A stretch of 41,498 nucleotides of DNA from DASUXA01 sp036378155 (GCA_036378155.1 DASUXA010000004.1:1-41498); one strand, 5' to 3'. Shown: positions 1 to 12,781, counted from the stretch's first letter. Notes: generated by a model from the letters alone, not told the origin. Numbers and translations: made by a program.

Positions 1-43
1 GGCCGTCCTGCGGCCGGCCGACCAGCGGCTGGAGGAAGAACGC

Positions 44-598
44 TCAGTTGTGCTGCAGGTGCCTGCTCTCCAGAGCCTCGGGCGACACCGGCACCTTGAT
101 CCGCTCGGGGCGCAGCGCGAACGCGGTGGTACCGAGCACGATGCCCAGACCGAAGAACAGCCCGCCGAGGCCGATCACCAGCCAGCTCAGCTCCCACGCC
201 TGGTAGGCGCCCATCAGCGAGGCTCGCAGCGACTCACCCATGAAGGCGGTCTGGCGAAGCTGGGCGAGGCTGGTGTCGGTACGCCCGCCGGCGATCCACT
301 TGTCCGACACCTCGGAGTAGGTCAGACCGCCGGTCGACTTCATGACGTGGATCTCGACCATGTCGGCGTACGCCTTCGCCTGCGGGCCCGTGACGACCTG
401 CTGCCCCGCGTACGACTCGAAACCGGCGGGCAGGCCGCTGCTGCCCTGCGCCGGGAACACGATCTTCTGGGTCCGCAGCTCGTGCCGGATCTGGTCCTGC
501 GCCTGAGCGCCCTTGACCACCATCACGGGTCCCGCCACGAGCAGGCCGACCGCCGCCAGCGCCAGCAACAGGCTGGCGATTCCGCGCGACTTACGCAT
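44..598 (-). CDS. Small membrane protein, two transmembrane segments
   Basis: A 184-residue protein with an uncleaved signal-anchor-like first hydrophobic segment (about residues 8-30), an extracytoplasmic stretch of about 100 residues, and a second transmembrane helix (about 138-162) before a short cytoplasmic tail. I see no catalytic motif. Actinobacterial relatives with this two-helix layout are often mislabelled as aromatic ring-opening dioxygenase LigA, but nothing here supports an enzyme. The ATG is preceded by a strong AGGAGGA ribosome-binding site. It is divergent from the P-type ATPase at 889 and shares a 290-bp intergenic region with it. The function is unknown; a role in membrane stress is only a guess from context. 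Confidence 0.8.
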   Translation of the reverse strand: MRKSRGIASLLLALAAVGLLVAGPVMVVKGAQAQDQIRHELRTQKIVFPAQGSSGLPAGFESYAGQQVVTGPQAKAYADMVEIHVMKSTGGLTYSEVSDKWIAGGRTDTSLAQLRQTAFMGESLRASLMGAYQAWELSWLVIGLGGLFFGLGIVLGTTAFALRPERIKVPVSPEALESRHLQHN

Positions 599-817
599 CT
601 TCGTTCCTCCTCATCAGCTGCCCGCTGGTATCTCGGGCTTTCGATTCACAGCCTGCCGCGCCGAGACGCCGAAGAACGCGGGCCAACGACCCGGGCACGG
701 CACGCCGAACGGCCCGTTTCCGGTCGGGACCGCCCACACCGCGCAGTCGGGACGTAAGCCCAGGTCAACGCGGGTTTACCGAAGGTACCGGAGCGCGGGC
801 GCCGTCCCGGGCGACCC

Positions 818-831
818 GGGCCGAAAGTCCC
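818..831. promoter_or_regulatory. Putative DevR/OsdR-type box upstream of the P-type ATPase
   Basis: The sequence is GGGCCGAAAGTCCC, whose reverse complement GGGACTTTCGGCCC matches the dyad seen at many sites in this window and resembles the DosR core (GGGACT..AGTCCC). It lies 57 bp upstream of the ATPase ATG at 889. The rest of the 599-888 intergenic region shows no other convincing site. Confidence 0.6.
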
Positions 832-888
832 GCCGCCGTGGCCGGGGCAGCACTGTCCGGTCGGACGGGTACGGGAGACGGTCGAACC

Positions 889-3537
889 ATGCCGACCGAC
901 ACCGCCTCGGCCGCCTCGGGTCTGTCCACTGTCGAGGCCGGCGCGATCCTCGCCGCCGACGGACCGAACCGGGTCGAGAAGGTCGCGCCGCCGCGCCTGG
1001 CGTACCGGATCGGCCGGCAACTCACCGACCCGCTGGTCGCCCTGCTGCTCGCGTCGGCGATCGTCACGCTGGCCCTGCGCGACCTCACCGACACCCTGGT
1101 CATCGCCCTGGTCGTCGTGGTCAACACCACGATCGGCGTCACCCAGGAGGTTCGCGCCGACCGTGCCATCGCGGCGCTCGACCGGCTCGCCGCGCCCGTC
1201 GCGCGCGTGGTACGCGACGGAGTGGACCAGCTGGTACCGGCCGCCGAGGTGGTACGCGGCGACCTCGTGCTGCTCGGCGCCGGCGACGTGGTGCCCGCCG
1301 ACCTGAGGCTGGGCTGGGCGGAACGGCTGCGGTTGGACGAGGCGGCGCTGACCGGCGAGTCGGTACCGGTGGACCGCGGCGCCGGGCAGGAGGCGTACGC
1401 GGGCACCGTGGTGCTCACCGGTCGGGCACGCGGCACCGTGGTACGGGTGGGCGCGGCGAGCGCCCTGGGCCGCATCGCGAGCCTGGTCGCCTCGACCCGA
1501 CCCGGCCCCACGCCGCTGCAGCGCCGGCTGAACCGGCTCGGACAGGTCCTCGGCGCCGCGATCGTGGCGCTGTCCGCCGTGATCATGGTGCTCGGGCTGA
1601 TCGCCGGGCGACCGCTGGAGCAGATGGCGATCACCGCGGTCAGCCTGGTGGTCGCGGCGGTACCGGAGTCGCTGCCGGCTGTGGTCACCTTGGCGCTGGC
1701 GCTCGGCGCGTACCGGATGACCAGGGGTCACGCCATCGCGCGCCGGTTGCACGCGGTGGAGACGCTGGGCTCGGTCACGGTGCTCGCCTCGGACAAGACC
1801 GGAACGCTGACCGAGGGCCGGATGGCGGTGGACCGCGCGGTCACCTGCGACGGGCGCGGGTACCGGGTCGTGGGCCAGGGGTACGAGCCGACCGGCGAGG
1901 TCCACGCCGAGGACGGCGGTGTCCTCGCGGACCGGCTGCGGGAACTCGCGACCGCCGGCGCGCTGTGCAACGACGCGACGCTGACCCCGCCCGACGACGC
2001 GCACCCGCGGTGGGGCGCGATCGGCGACCCGTTGGAAGCCGCCCTGGTCGCCTTCGCCGAACGATGCGGCATCGACGTCGCCGAGCGGCGCGCGGAACTG
2101 CCCCGCGTCGCCGAGCAGCCGTTCGACGCCGCCACCCGCCGCATGGTCACCGTGCACCGGGCGGGCGGCGACGCCCTGGTGATCTGCAAAGGCGCGCCCG
2201 AGGTCGTGTTCGGCGACGTGCTCGATCCAGCCACGACCGGCCTGACGGAACTGGTCCGGGCGGCTCGGGACCTGGCCGACGCGGGGCTGCGGGTGATCGC
2301 CGTCGCCGCCCGGCGGTACCCCCGGCAGCCCCCCGGCGACCCGGCGACCGGGCTGCGCCCGCTCGGCGTGGTCGGCGTCGGCGACCCGCTGCGGCCCGGC
2401 GCGGCGGAGGTCGCCGCCTCGTTCGACCGTGCCGGGGTACGCCTGGTCCTGGTGACCGGCGACCACCCCGCCACCGCCGCGGCGATCGCCGGTCGGCTCG
2501 GCATCGCGCATCGGGGCGACGAGGTGGTCAGTGGCGACGAGGGGCTGCCCGAGGAGCGGGCCCAGGCGGCACGGGTGTTCGCCCGGATCAGACCGGAACA
2601 GAAGCTGACCATCGTCACCGAACTCCAGCACGGCGGCAACGTGGTCGCGATGACCGGGGACGGCGTCAACGACGCGCCGGCGCTGCGCCGCGCCGACATC
2701 GGGGTCGCCATGGGCGGCGGTACCGAGGTCGCGCGGCAGGCCGCCGACCTGGTGCTGACCGACGACAACCTGGCGACCGTGGGCACCGCGATCGGCGAGG
2801 GGCGGCGGGTGTACGACAACATCCGGCGCTTCCTGCGGTACGGGCTGTCCGGCGGATTCGCCGAGATCGCGGTCATGCTGACCGGTCCGTTCGTCGGGTT
2901 GGCGGTACCCCTGCTGCCCGCCCAGATCCTCTGGGTGAACCTGCTCACCCACGGGCTGCCCGGTGTGGCGCTGGGCGCGGAACCCGCCGCGCCGGACGTG
3001 CTGCGCCGACCGCCGCGCTCCCCGCAGGAGTCGGTGCTCGGCGCGGGGCTCGGCCGTGCCGTGCTGGCGACCGGGGCGCTCATTTCGGTCGGGGCGCTCG
3101 GCGCCGGCGTGGTCGCGCAGCGCGCCGGTCACCCGGCGTGGCAATCGATGATCTTCGTGGTACTCGGTCTCGCCCAGCTCGGCGTCGCCCTGGCGGTGGC
3201 CGCGCCCCGCCGACGCGGTCGACCGGGCAACCCGTCGCTGTTCTGGGCGGTGGCGTTGTCGGCGGTGCTGCAGGTCGCCGGCGTGCTGGTCGGACCGCTG
3301 CGCACCCTGCTGGGCACCCAACCGCTGACCTGGTCCGAACTCGGCGCATGCGCGCTGGTCGCGGCGGTACCCGGCGTGGTCCTCGGGCTGGGACGGGCGT
3401 TGTCCGGCGGGGCGGCGCGGCGCGCGCGGTCACCCACGTCGAGGACTTCCGGCCCTGGTCACGGCGGTGCCGACGCACCACGCTCGGGTCGAAAGCCGGG
3501 TCGAAAGCCACGCCCGGATCGCAGGGAGGGGTCATGA
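889..3537 (+). CDS. ctpF: CtpF-like P2-type cation-transporting ATPase
   Basis: An 882-residue P-type ATPase with all core motifs: TGES at residues 155-158 in the actuator domain, VPESLPAVV in the fourth transmembrane helix, the phosphorylated Asp302 in SDKTGTLTEG, KGAPE in the nucleotide-binding domain, and GDGVNDAPAL in the hinge. PESLP replaces the PEGLP common in calcium pumps. This layout fits CtpF/PacL-type ATPases; in M. tuberculosis ctpF (Rv1997) belongs to the DosR regulon next to a universal stress protein gene, as here. The ATG at 889 is preferred over an in-frame GTG at 838 because GGGAGA precedes it. The last 40 residues are basic and low-complexity, and the stop overlaps the next start in ATGA. 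The substrate (calcium or another cation) cannot be read from sequence. Confidence 0.9.
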   Translation: MPTDTASAASGLSTVEAGAILAADGPNRVEKVAPPRLAYRIGRQLTDPLVALLLASAIVTLALRDLTDTLVIALVVVVNTTIGVTQEVRADRAIAALDRLAAPVARVVRDGVDQLVPAAEVVRGDLVLLGAGDVVPADLRLGWAERLRLDEAALTGESVPVDRGAGQEAYAGTVVLTGRARGTVVRVGAASALGRIASLVASTRPGPTPLQRRLNRLGQVLGAAIVALSAVIMVLGLIAGRPLEQMAITAVSLVVAAVPESLPAVVTLALALGAYRMTRGHAIARRLHAVETLGSVTVLASDKTGTLTEGRMAVDRAVTCDGRGYRVVGQGYEPTGEVHAEDGGVLADRLRELATAGALCNDATLTPPDDAHPRWGAIGDPLEAALVAFAERCGIDVAERRAELPRVAEQPFDAATRRMVTVHRAGGDALVICKGAPEVVFGDVLDPATTGLTELVRAARDLADAGLRVIAVAARRYPRQPPGDPATGLRPLGVVGVGDPLRPGAAEVAASFDRAGVRLVLVTGDHPATAAAIAGRLGIAHRGDEVVSGDEGLPEERAQAARVFARIRPEQKLTIVTELQHGGNVVAMTGDGVNDAPALRRADIGVAMGGGTEVARQAADLVLTDDNLATVGTAIGEGRRVYDNIRRFLRYGLSGGFAEIAVMLTGPFVGLAVPLLPAQILWVNLLTHGLPGVALGAEPAAPDVLRRPPRSPQESVLGAGLGRAVLATGALISVGALGAGVVAQRAGHPAWQSMIFVVLGLAQLGVALAVAAPRRRGRPGNPSLFWAVALSAVLQVAGVLVGPLRTLLGTQPLTWSELGACALVAAVPGVVLGLGRALSGGAARRARSPTSRTSGPGHGGADAPRSGRKPGRKPRPDRREGS
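3442..3455. promoter_or_regulatory. Putative DevR-type box inside the 3' end of the ATPase gene
   Basis: AGGACTTCCGGCCC, followed by TGG, has the same arms as the other boxes here. It lies in the low-complexity C-terminal codons of the ATPase, about 80 bp before the universal stress protein start at 3534. It may give that gene its own promoter besides translational coupling. Confidence 0.45.
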
Positions 3538-4424
3538 CCTCGATAGCGGGAGCGCCGGTGGTGGTCGGCGTCGACGGGTCGTCATCGGCTCTGCGCGCGG
3601 TACGCGCGGCGACACGGGAAGCCGGGTACCGGCACCGCCCGCTGCGCGTGGTCCACGCGTTCGTGTGGCCGTACCTCAACGCGCCCGTCGGTCCGGCGCC
3701 GGGCGCGCCGCCCGGCGCCGGACTGCGGGACGAGGCGGACCGGGTGGTCCGCGAGGCGGTACGGGTGGCAGCCGAGGTCGACCCGGCGGTACCGGTCAGT
3801 GCCGAAGTGGTGACCGGCGCGCCGGGACCGGTGATGGTCGGCGAGGCGCAGCGGGCGGCACTCGTCGTCCTCGGCGACCGCGGCCTCGGCGGGTTCACCG
3901 GACTGCTGGTCGGGTCGGTGGCGGTCCACGTCGCCGCGCACGGCACGGCACCGGTGCTCATCGTGCGCGGCGACGAGGACGGTACCGGCGACGTCGTCGT
4001 CGGGGTCGACGACTCTGCCGTGTCCGACCACGCGATCGGGTTCGCCTTCGAGGAGGCGTCGTGGCGGCACGCCCGGCTGGTCGCGGTCCACGCCTGGACA
4101 CGCCCGGTCAGCGTCGCCCCCGGCGACATGCTGCCCGTGGTGTACGACCCGGACGAGGTCGCCGACGAGGAGCGCCGGGTCCTCGCCGAGGCGCTCAGCG
4201 GCTGGCGGGACAAGTTCCCCGACGTCGACGTCGAGGAACGGGTGGTACGCGGGCGACCCTCCGCGGTCCTGATCGGCGCCGCGCACCCGGCGCGACTGCT
4301 GGTCGTCGGCGCGCGTGGCCGGGGCGGCTTCGCCGGGCTGCTGCTCGGCTCGGTCAGCCAGGCGGTACTGCACCACGCGGACTGTCCCGTCGCGATCGTG
4401 CGGCAGCCGCGCCGACCGGGATGA
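3534..4424 (+). CDS. Universal stress protein, tandem UspA domains
   Basis: A 296-residue protein with two UspA domains (about 5-145 and 150-292). Both keep the ATP-binding signature G-2x-G-9x-G(S/T): GDRGLGGFTGLLVGS in the first and GARGRGGFAGLLLGS in the second, so it probably binds ATP. It begins at an ATG whose ATGA overlaps the ATPase stop, with a GGGAGGGG ribosome-binding site, which implies translational coupling. Tandem Usp proteins of this kind (Rv1996, Rv2623 and others) belong to the mycobacterial DosR regulon; Rv2623 is an ATP-dependent growth regulator. Its pairing with a CtpF-type ATPase matches Rv1996-Rv1997. The specific partner is not known. Confidence 0.93.
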   Translation: MTSIAGAPVVVGVDGSSSALRAVRAATREAGYRHRPLRVVHAFVWPYLNAPVGPAPGAPPGAGLRDEADRVVREAVRVAAEVDPAVPVSAEVVTGAPGPVMVGEAQRAALVVLGDRGLGGFTGLLVGSVAVHVAAHGTAPVLIVRGDEDGTGDVVVGVDDSAVSDHAIGFAFEEASWRHARLVAVHAWTRPVSVAPGDMLPVVYDPDEVADEERRVLAEALSGWRDKFPDVDVEERVVRGRPSAVLIGAAHPARLLVVGARGRGGFAGLLLGSVSQAVLHHADCPVAIVRQPRRPG

Positions 4425-4524
4425 CGGTCGACGTCGGGCCCCGCCGCGTACCGTGCCGGTCGGCCCTGGGCGACGTCGCAGGTCCGCGCCGATCAAGGGA
4501 TCGTCGGCGAATGGTCGCCGACAG

Positions 4525-4530
4525 TACGAT
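4525..4530 (+). promoter_or_regulatory. Putative -10 element for leaderless kinase mRNA
   Basis: TACGAT ends six bases before the GTG at 4537. A TANNNT hexamer at this spacing places transcription start on the first base of the start codon. No purine-rich ribosome-binding site precedes the GTG, which supports a leaderless transcript. Confidence 0.5.
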
Positions 4531-4536
4531 CGGGTC

Positions 4537-6258
4537 GTGGGCCAGGCATCGACTCCGTCCGACGACCCGTGGAGTTCGCCTCCGCTGGAGCTGCCGTCGC
4601 TGTCCCGGGTACAGCTCGACGCGCTGCTGCAGGAGCTGCTCGACCGGGTCGGCGAGGTGATGGCTGGGCGCGAACGGCTGCGGGCGCTGCTCGAAGCGGT
4701 CGTGAGCATCGGCGCCGACCTGGACCTGCACAACACTCTGCAACGGATCGTGGTCGCCGCCTGCCGGCTGGCGGACGCGCGGTACGGCGCGCTCGGCGTG
4801 ATCGGCAACGACCGTCGGCTCACCGAGTTCATCACCCACGGGCTGTCGCCCGAGGAGCACGCCCGCATCGGCGACCTGCCGACCGGGCGCGGCGTGCTCG
4901 GGCTGCTGATCGAGGAGCCGCATCCGGTGCGGCTGCACGACATCAACGACCACCCGCAGGCGTACGGCTTCCCGCCGCACCACCCGCTGATGCGCAGCTT
5001 CCTCGGGGTACCGATCCGCATCCGCGGGCAGGTGTACGGCAACCTGTACCTGACCGAGAAGCGTGGCGGCGACCAGTTCACCGCCCAGGACGAAGAGACC
5101 ATGGTCGCGCTCGCCTCGGCGGCAGCGGTGGCGATCGAGAACGCCCGGCTGTACGCGACCAGCGCCCGGCGGCAGCGCTGGCTGCAGGCGACCTCCGAGA
5201 TCACCGAGACGCTGCTCGGCGACGTGCGCCGTACCGCCGCGCTGCAACTCGTCGCCCGCCGCGCCCGCGGGGTCGCCGAGGCGGAACTGGTCGCCGTCCT
5301 GCTGTTCGACGAGGACACCGACCAGTTGACCGTCGAAGTGGTCGACGCCGACCCGGGCAGCGCCGCCCTGGACACCCGGGGCGCGATGATCGCGCTGGAA
5401 GGCACCGCGTTCGGCGACGCGGTCCACCAACTGCGGCACGTCGTGGTCGAGGACCTGGGCAAGGCGGCCGCCTGGCCGGTACCGGTGTCCACCGGACCCG
5501 CGCTGCTCACCCCGCTGGCCGCCTCCGGGACGGTCCTCGGCGTGCTGGCCGTCGCCCACCGGCACGGCGGACCGTCGTTCGACGACGACATCCCGCTGCT
5601 CACCACGTTCGCCGGGCAGGCCGCGCTGGCGTTGGAGCGGGCCCGCGCGCAGGAGGAGCGGGAGATGCTCGTGGTCCTCGAGGACCGCGAACGCATCGCC
5701 CGGGACCTGCACGACGTGGTCATCCAGCGGCTGTTCGCCACCGGTCTGCACCTGCAGTCGGCGTCCCGGCTGGTCGCCAAACCCGAGGTCGGCGAGCGGA
5801 TCAACGCCGCCGTGGACGACCTGGACAGCACGATCCGGGAGATCCGGTCGGCGATCTTCGAATTGCGTACCCCGATGGCCGCGACCTTGCGCGCCGACAT
5901 CCGCGCCACCGTCGACGCCGCCGCCTCGTCGCTGGGCTTCCGCCCCGAGTTGACGATCGAGGGTCCGGTGGACAGCGCGATCCCCGACGACCTGCGACCC
6001 GACCTGCTCGCGGTGCTGCGCGAGGCGCTGTCGAACGTGGTGCGGCACGCCCGCGCCAATCAGGTGACGGTACGGGTCGGCGCGCTGGACGGGCGGGCGG
6101 TCCTGCGGGTACACGACGACGGGGTGGGCGACGGCCGGCTCGACGTGCGCGGCGGTCTGGCGAACATGCGCCAGCGCGCCGAACGGCACCGGGGCGAGTT
6201 CGAGGTGGCGCCGAACAACCCGACCGGCACGGTCGTCACCTGGTCGGTACCCCTGTAG
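4537..6258 (+). CDS. devS: DevS/DosT/OsdK-like heme-GAF sensor histidine kinase
   Basis: A 573-residue soluble kinase with two GAF domains (about 65-205 and 235-370), a HisKA_3 dimerisation domain with phosphoacceptor His392 in ERIARDLHDVVIQRLF, and a HATPase domain (about 480-573). The first GAF domain contains GFPPHHP with a histidine at residue 149, the same motif and number as the proximal heme ligand His149 of M. tuberculosis DevS. I infer that it senses O2/CO/NO or redox through heme. There is no transmembrane segment. The GTG at 4537 gives a length close to DevS (578). The likely partner regulator is at 26753-27394; no regulator gene is adjacent, which is unusual, since devR and devS normally form an operon. 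Confidence 0.92.
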   Translation: MGQASTPSDDPWSSPPLELPSLSRVQLDALLQELLDRVGEVMAGRERLRALLEAVVSIGADLDLHNTLQRIVVAACRLADARYGALGVIGNDRRLTEFITHGLSPEEHARIGDLPTGRGVLGLLIEEPHPVRLHDINDHPQAYGFPPHHPLMRSFLGVPIRIRGQVYGNLYLTEKRGGDQFTAQDEETMVALASAAAVAIENARLYATSARRQRWLQATSEITETLLGDVRRTAALQLVARRARGVAEAELVAVLLFDEDTDQLTVEVVDADPGSAALDTRGAMIALEGTAFGDAVHQLRHVVVEDLGKAAAWPVPVSTGPALLTPLAASGTVLGVLAVAHRHGGPSFDDDIPLLTTFAGQAALALERARAQEEREMLVVLEDRERIARDLHDVVIQRLFATGLHLQSASRLVAKPEVGERINAAVDDLDSTIREIRSAIFELRTPMAATLRADIRATVDAAASSLGFRPELTIEGPVDSAIPDDLRPDLLAVLREALSNVVRHARANQVTVRVGALDGRAVLRVHDDGVGDGRLDVRGGLANMRQRAERHRGEFEVAPNNPTGTVVTWSVPL

Positions 6259-6373
6259 CCCCGATCGACGCGGGTCGCCTGCGACGCGACGGGCATCGCG
6301 GCGCCGGGTCAGCCGGGGTCGCCAGCCGACCGTCGCGGCACCCGCATCGTCGGCTGCCCGCGATGATGGACGC

Positions 6374-7396
6374 GTGGAGACGATGCTCGCATGGCAGGTG
6401 GCGCGGCCCGCGCCGATCGCCGAGAAGCCGCTGCGCCCGGTACGGCTGCCGGTACCGGAACCAGCCGAGGGCGAGGTGCTGATCCGGGTCACCGCCTGCG
6501 CGGTGTGCCGCACCGACCTGCACGTCGCCGAGGGTGATCTCGCCCCGCACCGGTCCCCGGTGGTACCCGGTCACGAGGTGGTCGGCGAGGTCGTCGAGGT
6601 GGGCGCGGGGGTCACCGGCATCGCGGCCGGCGACAAGGTGGGCGTGGCGTGGCTGCGGCACACCTGCGGGGAATGCCGGTACTGCGTGCGCGGCGACGAG
6701 AACCTGTGCCCGTACTCGCGGTACACCGGCTGGGACGCGGACGGCGGGTACGCCGAGTACACCGTCGCGCCGGCCGGCTATGTGTACCGGCTGCCCGGCG
6801 GGTACCCGGACGAGCAGCTGGCACCCCTGCTGTGCGCCGGCATCATCGGGTACCGGGCGCTGCGGCGCAGCGCGCTGCCGCCCGGCGGCCGGCTCGGCGT
6901 GTACGGGTTCGGCGCGTCGGCGCACCTCGCCGCGCAGGTCGCGCTGGCCGAGGGTGCCCGGGTACACGTGCTGACCCGCTCCCCCGCCGCGCAGCGGCTG
7001 GCGCTGCGGCTCGGTGCCGCCTCCGCCGCCGGGGCGTACGACGAGCCGCCCGAGCCGCTGGACGCGGCGATCCTGTTCGCGCCGGTGGGCGACCTGGTGC
7101 CGTACGCGTTGGCCGCCCTCGACCGTGGCGGCACCCTGGCGGTCGCCGGCATCCACCTCACCGACATCCCGCCGCTGAACTACCAGCGGCACCTGTTCCA
7201 GGAACGCTCCCTGCGCAGCGTCACGTCCAACACCCGCGTCGACGGCCGCGAGTTCCTCGCCTTCGCCGCCGCGCACCCGCTGAGCGTGACGGTGACCCGT
7301 TATCCGCTGGGCGCGGCGGACGCCGCGCTCGCCGATCTCGCCGCGGACCGGGTCGACGGGGCTGCGGTGCTGGTCGCCGACGCGACCGGGGCGTGA
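6374..7396 (+). CDS. Zinc-dependent alcohol dehydrogenase (AdhA-like)
   Basis: A 340-residue medium-chain dehydrogenase. The catalytic zinc ligands are visible: the Cys of CRTDLH, the His of the GHEVVGEVVEVG motif and the Cys of LLCAGIIGYRAL. The structural zinc lobe is CGECRYCVRGDENLC. The nucleotide-binding fold carries GVYGFGASAHLAAQ, a GxGxSA variant typical of the AdhA branch instead of GLGGLG. It probably interconverts short-chain aldehydes and alcohols with NAD(P)H, allowing NADH disposal when respiration slows. GTG 6374 is used; ATG 6383 in the same frame is an alternative. It follows the sensor kinase by 115 bp on the same strand, and I see no clear DevR box before it. Confidence 0.9.
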   Translation: METMLAWQVARPAPIAEKPLRPVRLPVPEPAEGEVLIRVTACAVCRTDLHVAEGDLAPHRSPVVPGHEVVGEVVEVGAGVTGIAAGDKVGVAWLRHTCGECRYCVRGDENLCPYSRYTGWDADGGYAEYTVAPAGYVYRLPGGYPDEQLAPLLCAGIIGYRALRRSALPPGGRLGVYGFGASAHLAAQVALAEGARVHVLTRSPAAQRLALRLGAASAAGAYDEPPEPLDAAILFAPVGDLVPYALAALDRGGTLAVAGIHLTDIPPLNYQRHLFQERSLRSVTSNTRVDGREFLAFAAAHPLSVTVTRYPLGAADAALADLAADRVDGAAVLVADATGA

Positions 7397-7456
7397 GCCG
7401 CGACGACCCGGGCGGGGCCGCTCCTGCCACGCTCGGCGGCGAGCACGAGCGCCGGA

Positions 7457-8308
7457 TCACCGGTGCCGGGTGATGGTGACCCGCTTGAGCCACTGATCGG
7501 TGCCGTCGTGCCGAACCGGCGACGGCTCCTGGCCGTGCACCGCGCGCCGGTTGTCCACGACGACGATGTCGCCGGGCCACAGCACCACACCGGTCAGCGC
7601 GTCGTCGACGGCGCGGGTGAACGCGTCGAACGCGGCCAGCGCGTCGGGTGCCAGCTGCTCCCGCACCGTGCGGTCCGGGTCGACCGTGAGGAACGGGCGG
7701 GCACGGTCGCCGTGGAGCACCGGCGCGCGCACCGGGCTGCCCGGCCCGTCCGGCAGGACCGGATAGTCCGGCGCGAACAGCAGGTCGACGTCGACCTTGC
7801 CGGTGTCGACCTCGCCGACGTCGCAGACGAGCGTGGCGAGGTCGTCGTCGTTGCGCAGGCAGATCATCGCCACGTAGTCGGGCCGCACCGCAGCCGTCAC
7901 GTCCAGCGTGCGCCAGCCGAACGACCCGCTGTCACCGGCCTTGCCGGGCAGCACGTCGCGCATCGACGACGCCTCGCCGAGCAGGCTCGCGCACAGCAGG
8001 AAGTACGCCAACTCCTGTCGCAACCCGGCCGGCACGGGCACGCAGACGTCGCCGTCGGTGGGTGTCGGACCCACCGCCCGCTCGTCGACGCCGAACCCGG
8101 ACAGCACCCGGAAACCCTGCGTCGGCGGGTCCCCGAGGTCGCCGAGGAACACCCGGATGCGCTCGGGCAGGTCGCCCGCGCGGCGCCGGGCCGCGTCGCG
8201 CAGCCCGGGCTCGTCGACCGCCGCCGGGTCGGCGCAGACCTCGTCGACCAGCGCGACGACGGCGTCGAGCTCACTGTCGGTCAGCGAGGTCTTCAGCTTC
8301 GCCAGCAT
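7457..8308 (-). CDS. TauD/AsnO-like dioxygenase-fold protein lacking half of the iron triad
   Basis: A 283-residue protein related to the clavaminate-synthase-like Fe(II)/2-oxoglutarate hydroxylases of amino acids (AsnO, VioC type). The family landmark xHTEDAFHPxRxDYxxLxCLRN is recognisable at residues 131-153, but reads WRTLDVTAAVRPDYVAMICLRN: the first iron His is Arg133 and the acidic ligand is Leu135. The distal His258 in VDNRRAVHG and the C-terminal Arg276 in WLKRVTITR, the usual 2-oxoglutarate contact region, remain. It starts 7 bp after the NRPS stop, so the two are surely co-transcribed. In related clusters such enzymes hydroxylate amino acids; here normal iron catalysis looks impossible, so it may be a pseudoenzyme, a binding partner, or work by another mechanism. 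The family call is firm; the function is open. Confidence 0.85.
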   Translation of the reverse strand: MLAKLKTSLTDSELDAVVALVDEVCADPAAVDEPGLRDAARRRAGDLPERIRVFLGDLGDPPTQGFRVLSGFGVDERAVGPTPTDGDVCVPVPAGLRQELAYFLLCASLLGEASSMRDVLPGKAGDSGSFGWRTLDVTAAVRPDYVAMICLRNDDDLATLVCDVGEVDTGKVDVDLLFAPDYPVLPDGPGSPVRAPVLHGDRARPFLTVDPDRTVREQLAPDALAAFDAFTRAVDDALTGVVLWPGDIVVVDNRRAVHGQEPSPVRHDGTDQWLKRVTITRHR

Positions 8309-8315
8309 CGCCGGC

Positions 8316-12236
<3,921 letters not shown>

Positions 12237-12276
12237 CACGACTCCTCTGCGATGCGTAGCCGCCTGGACCTGGGAC

Positions 12277-12654
12277 TTACTGGTCGGGCCGAAGCCCTCG
12301 GGTGAGGAAGTAGGAGACGAGGGCACGCCGACGTGCCGCCTTGCGCCAGCCCACCGTGTGCTCGGTGAACCCGTCACCGCGGTCGCTGGTCGCCGTGACC
12401 CGCCACGGCCGGCGGACGAGCAGCAGGATCGCGCCCGCGAGCAGCGCCGGTACGACCAGCAGCGCCGGGAACCCGGTCACCGCGGCGGCCGCGGCGGCGA
12501 CGACGACGGCGACCGCCATCGTGTCGACCCACCAACGGGGCGCCCACCCGATCCGTACGCGCCAGCGCGTGCCGTCGGGCTCCACGGGCGACGACGCCAG
12601 CACGACGGCGCGCGCACGCGTGATCACGGGTTCGAGAAATGCGAATGCATCCAT
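12277..12654 (-). CDS. Small membrane protein upstream of the NRPS
   Basis: A 125-residue protein with a basic N-terminal domain, one long or two close hydrophobic helices (about residues 50-90: a run of Val/Ala then FPALLVVPALLAGAILLLV), and a basic C-terminal tail. I do not recognise a family. It is read in the same direction as the NRPS, with 40 bp between them, so it probably heads the three-gene unit. ATG 12654 lacks a good ribosome-binding site; TACGGT lies eight bases upstream, so a leaderless start is possible. A short in-frame extension upstream is also open. It could anchor or export the product, but nothing in the sequence shows this. Confidence 0.65.
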   Translation of the reverse strand: MDAFAFLEPVITRARAVVLASSPVEPDGTRWRVRIGWAPRWWVDTMAVAVVVAAAAAAVTGFPALLVVPALLAGAILLLVRRPWRVTATSDRGDGFTEHTVGWRKAARRRALVSYFLTRGLRPDQ

Positions 12655-12781
12655 CGGATCGCACCGTACGACGGGACCCGACGGCACTCATGTCACCTCT
12701 TGCGGCGACGACCCGCGCCCTCGACCGACCGCCCTGCCGACCGTCCCGCCCACACGGCGCCGCGCGTCCGCGTCGGTACGG

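Noticed and set aside
44..598. LigA aromatic ring-opening dioxygenase
   Set aside because: Relatives are often labelled so, but the protein is a two-helix membrane protein without dioxygenase motifs.
749..761. GGGACGTAAGCCC as another DevR-type box
   Set aside because: The arms fit, but spacing is one base short and symmetry is poor; the site at 818 is much better placed.
513..3533. Plus-strand open frame running through the ATPase into the universal stress protein
   Set aside because: Only the part from 3534 encodes a recognisable protein; the rest is an Arg/Gly-rich out-of-frame reading of the ATPase.
4453..4466. GTGCCGGTCGGCCC upstream of the sensor kinase as a DevR-type box
   Set aside because: Only the right half fits well; with this base composition such half-sites arise by chance.
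12268..12290. GGGACTTACTGGTCGGGCC before the NRPS as a regulator site
   Set aside because: It looks like a box arm followed by a misplaced second arm, and it overlaps the stop of the upstream gene; no dyad can be drawn.
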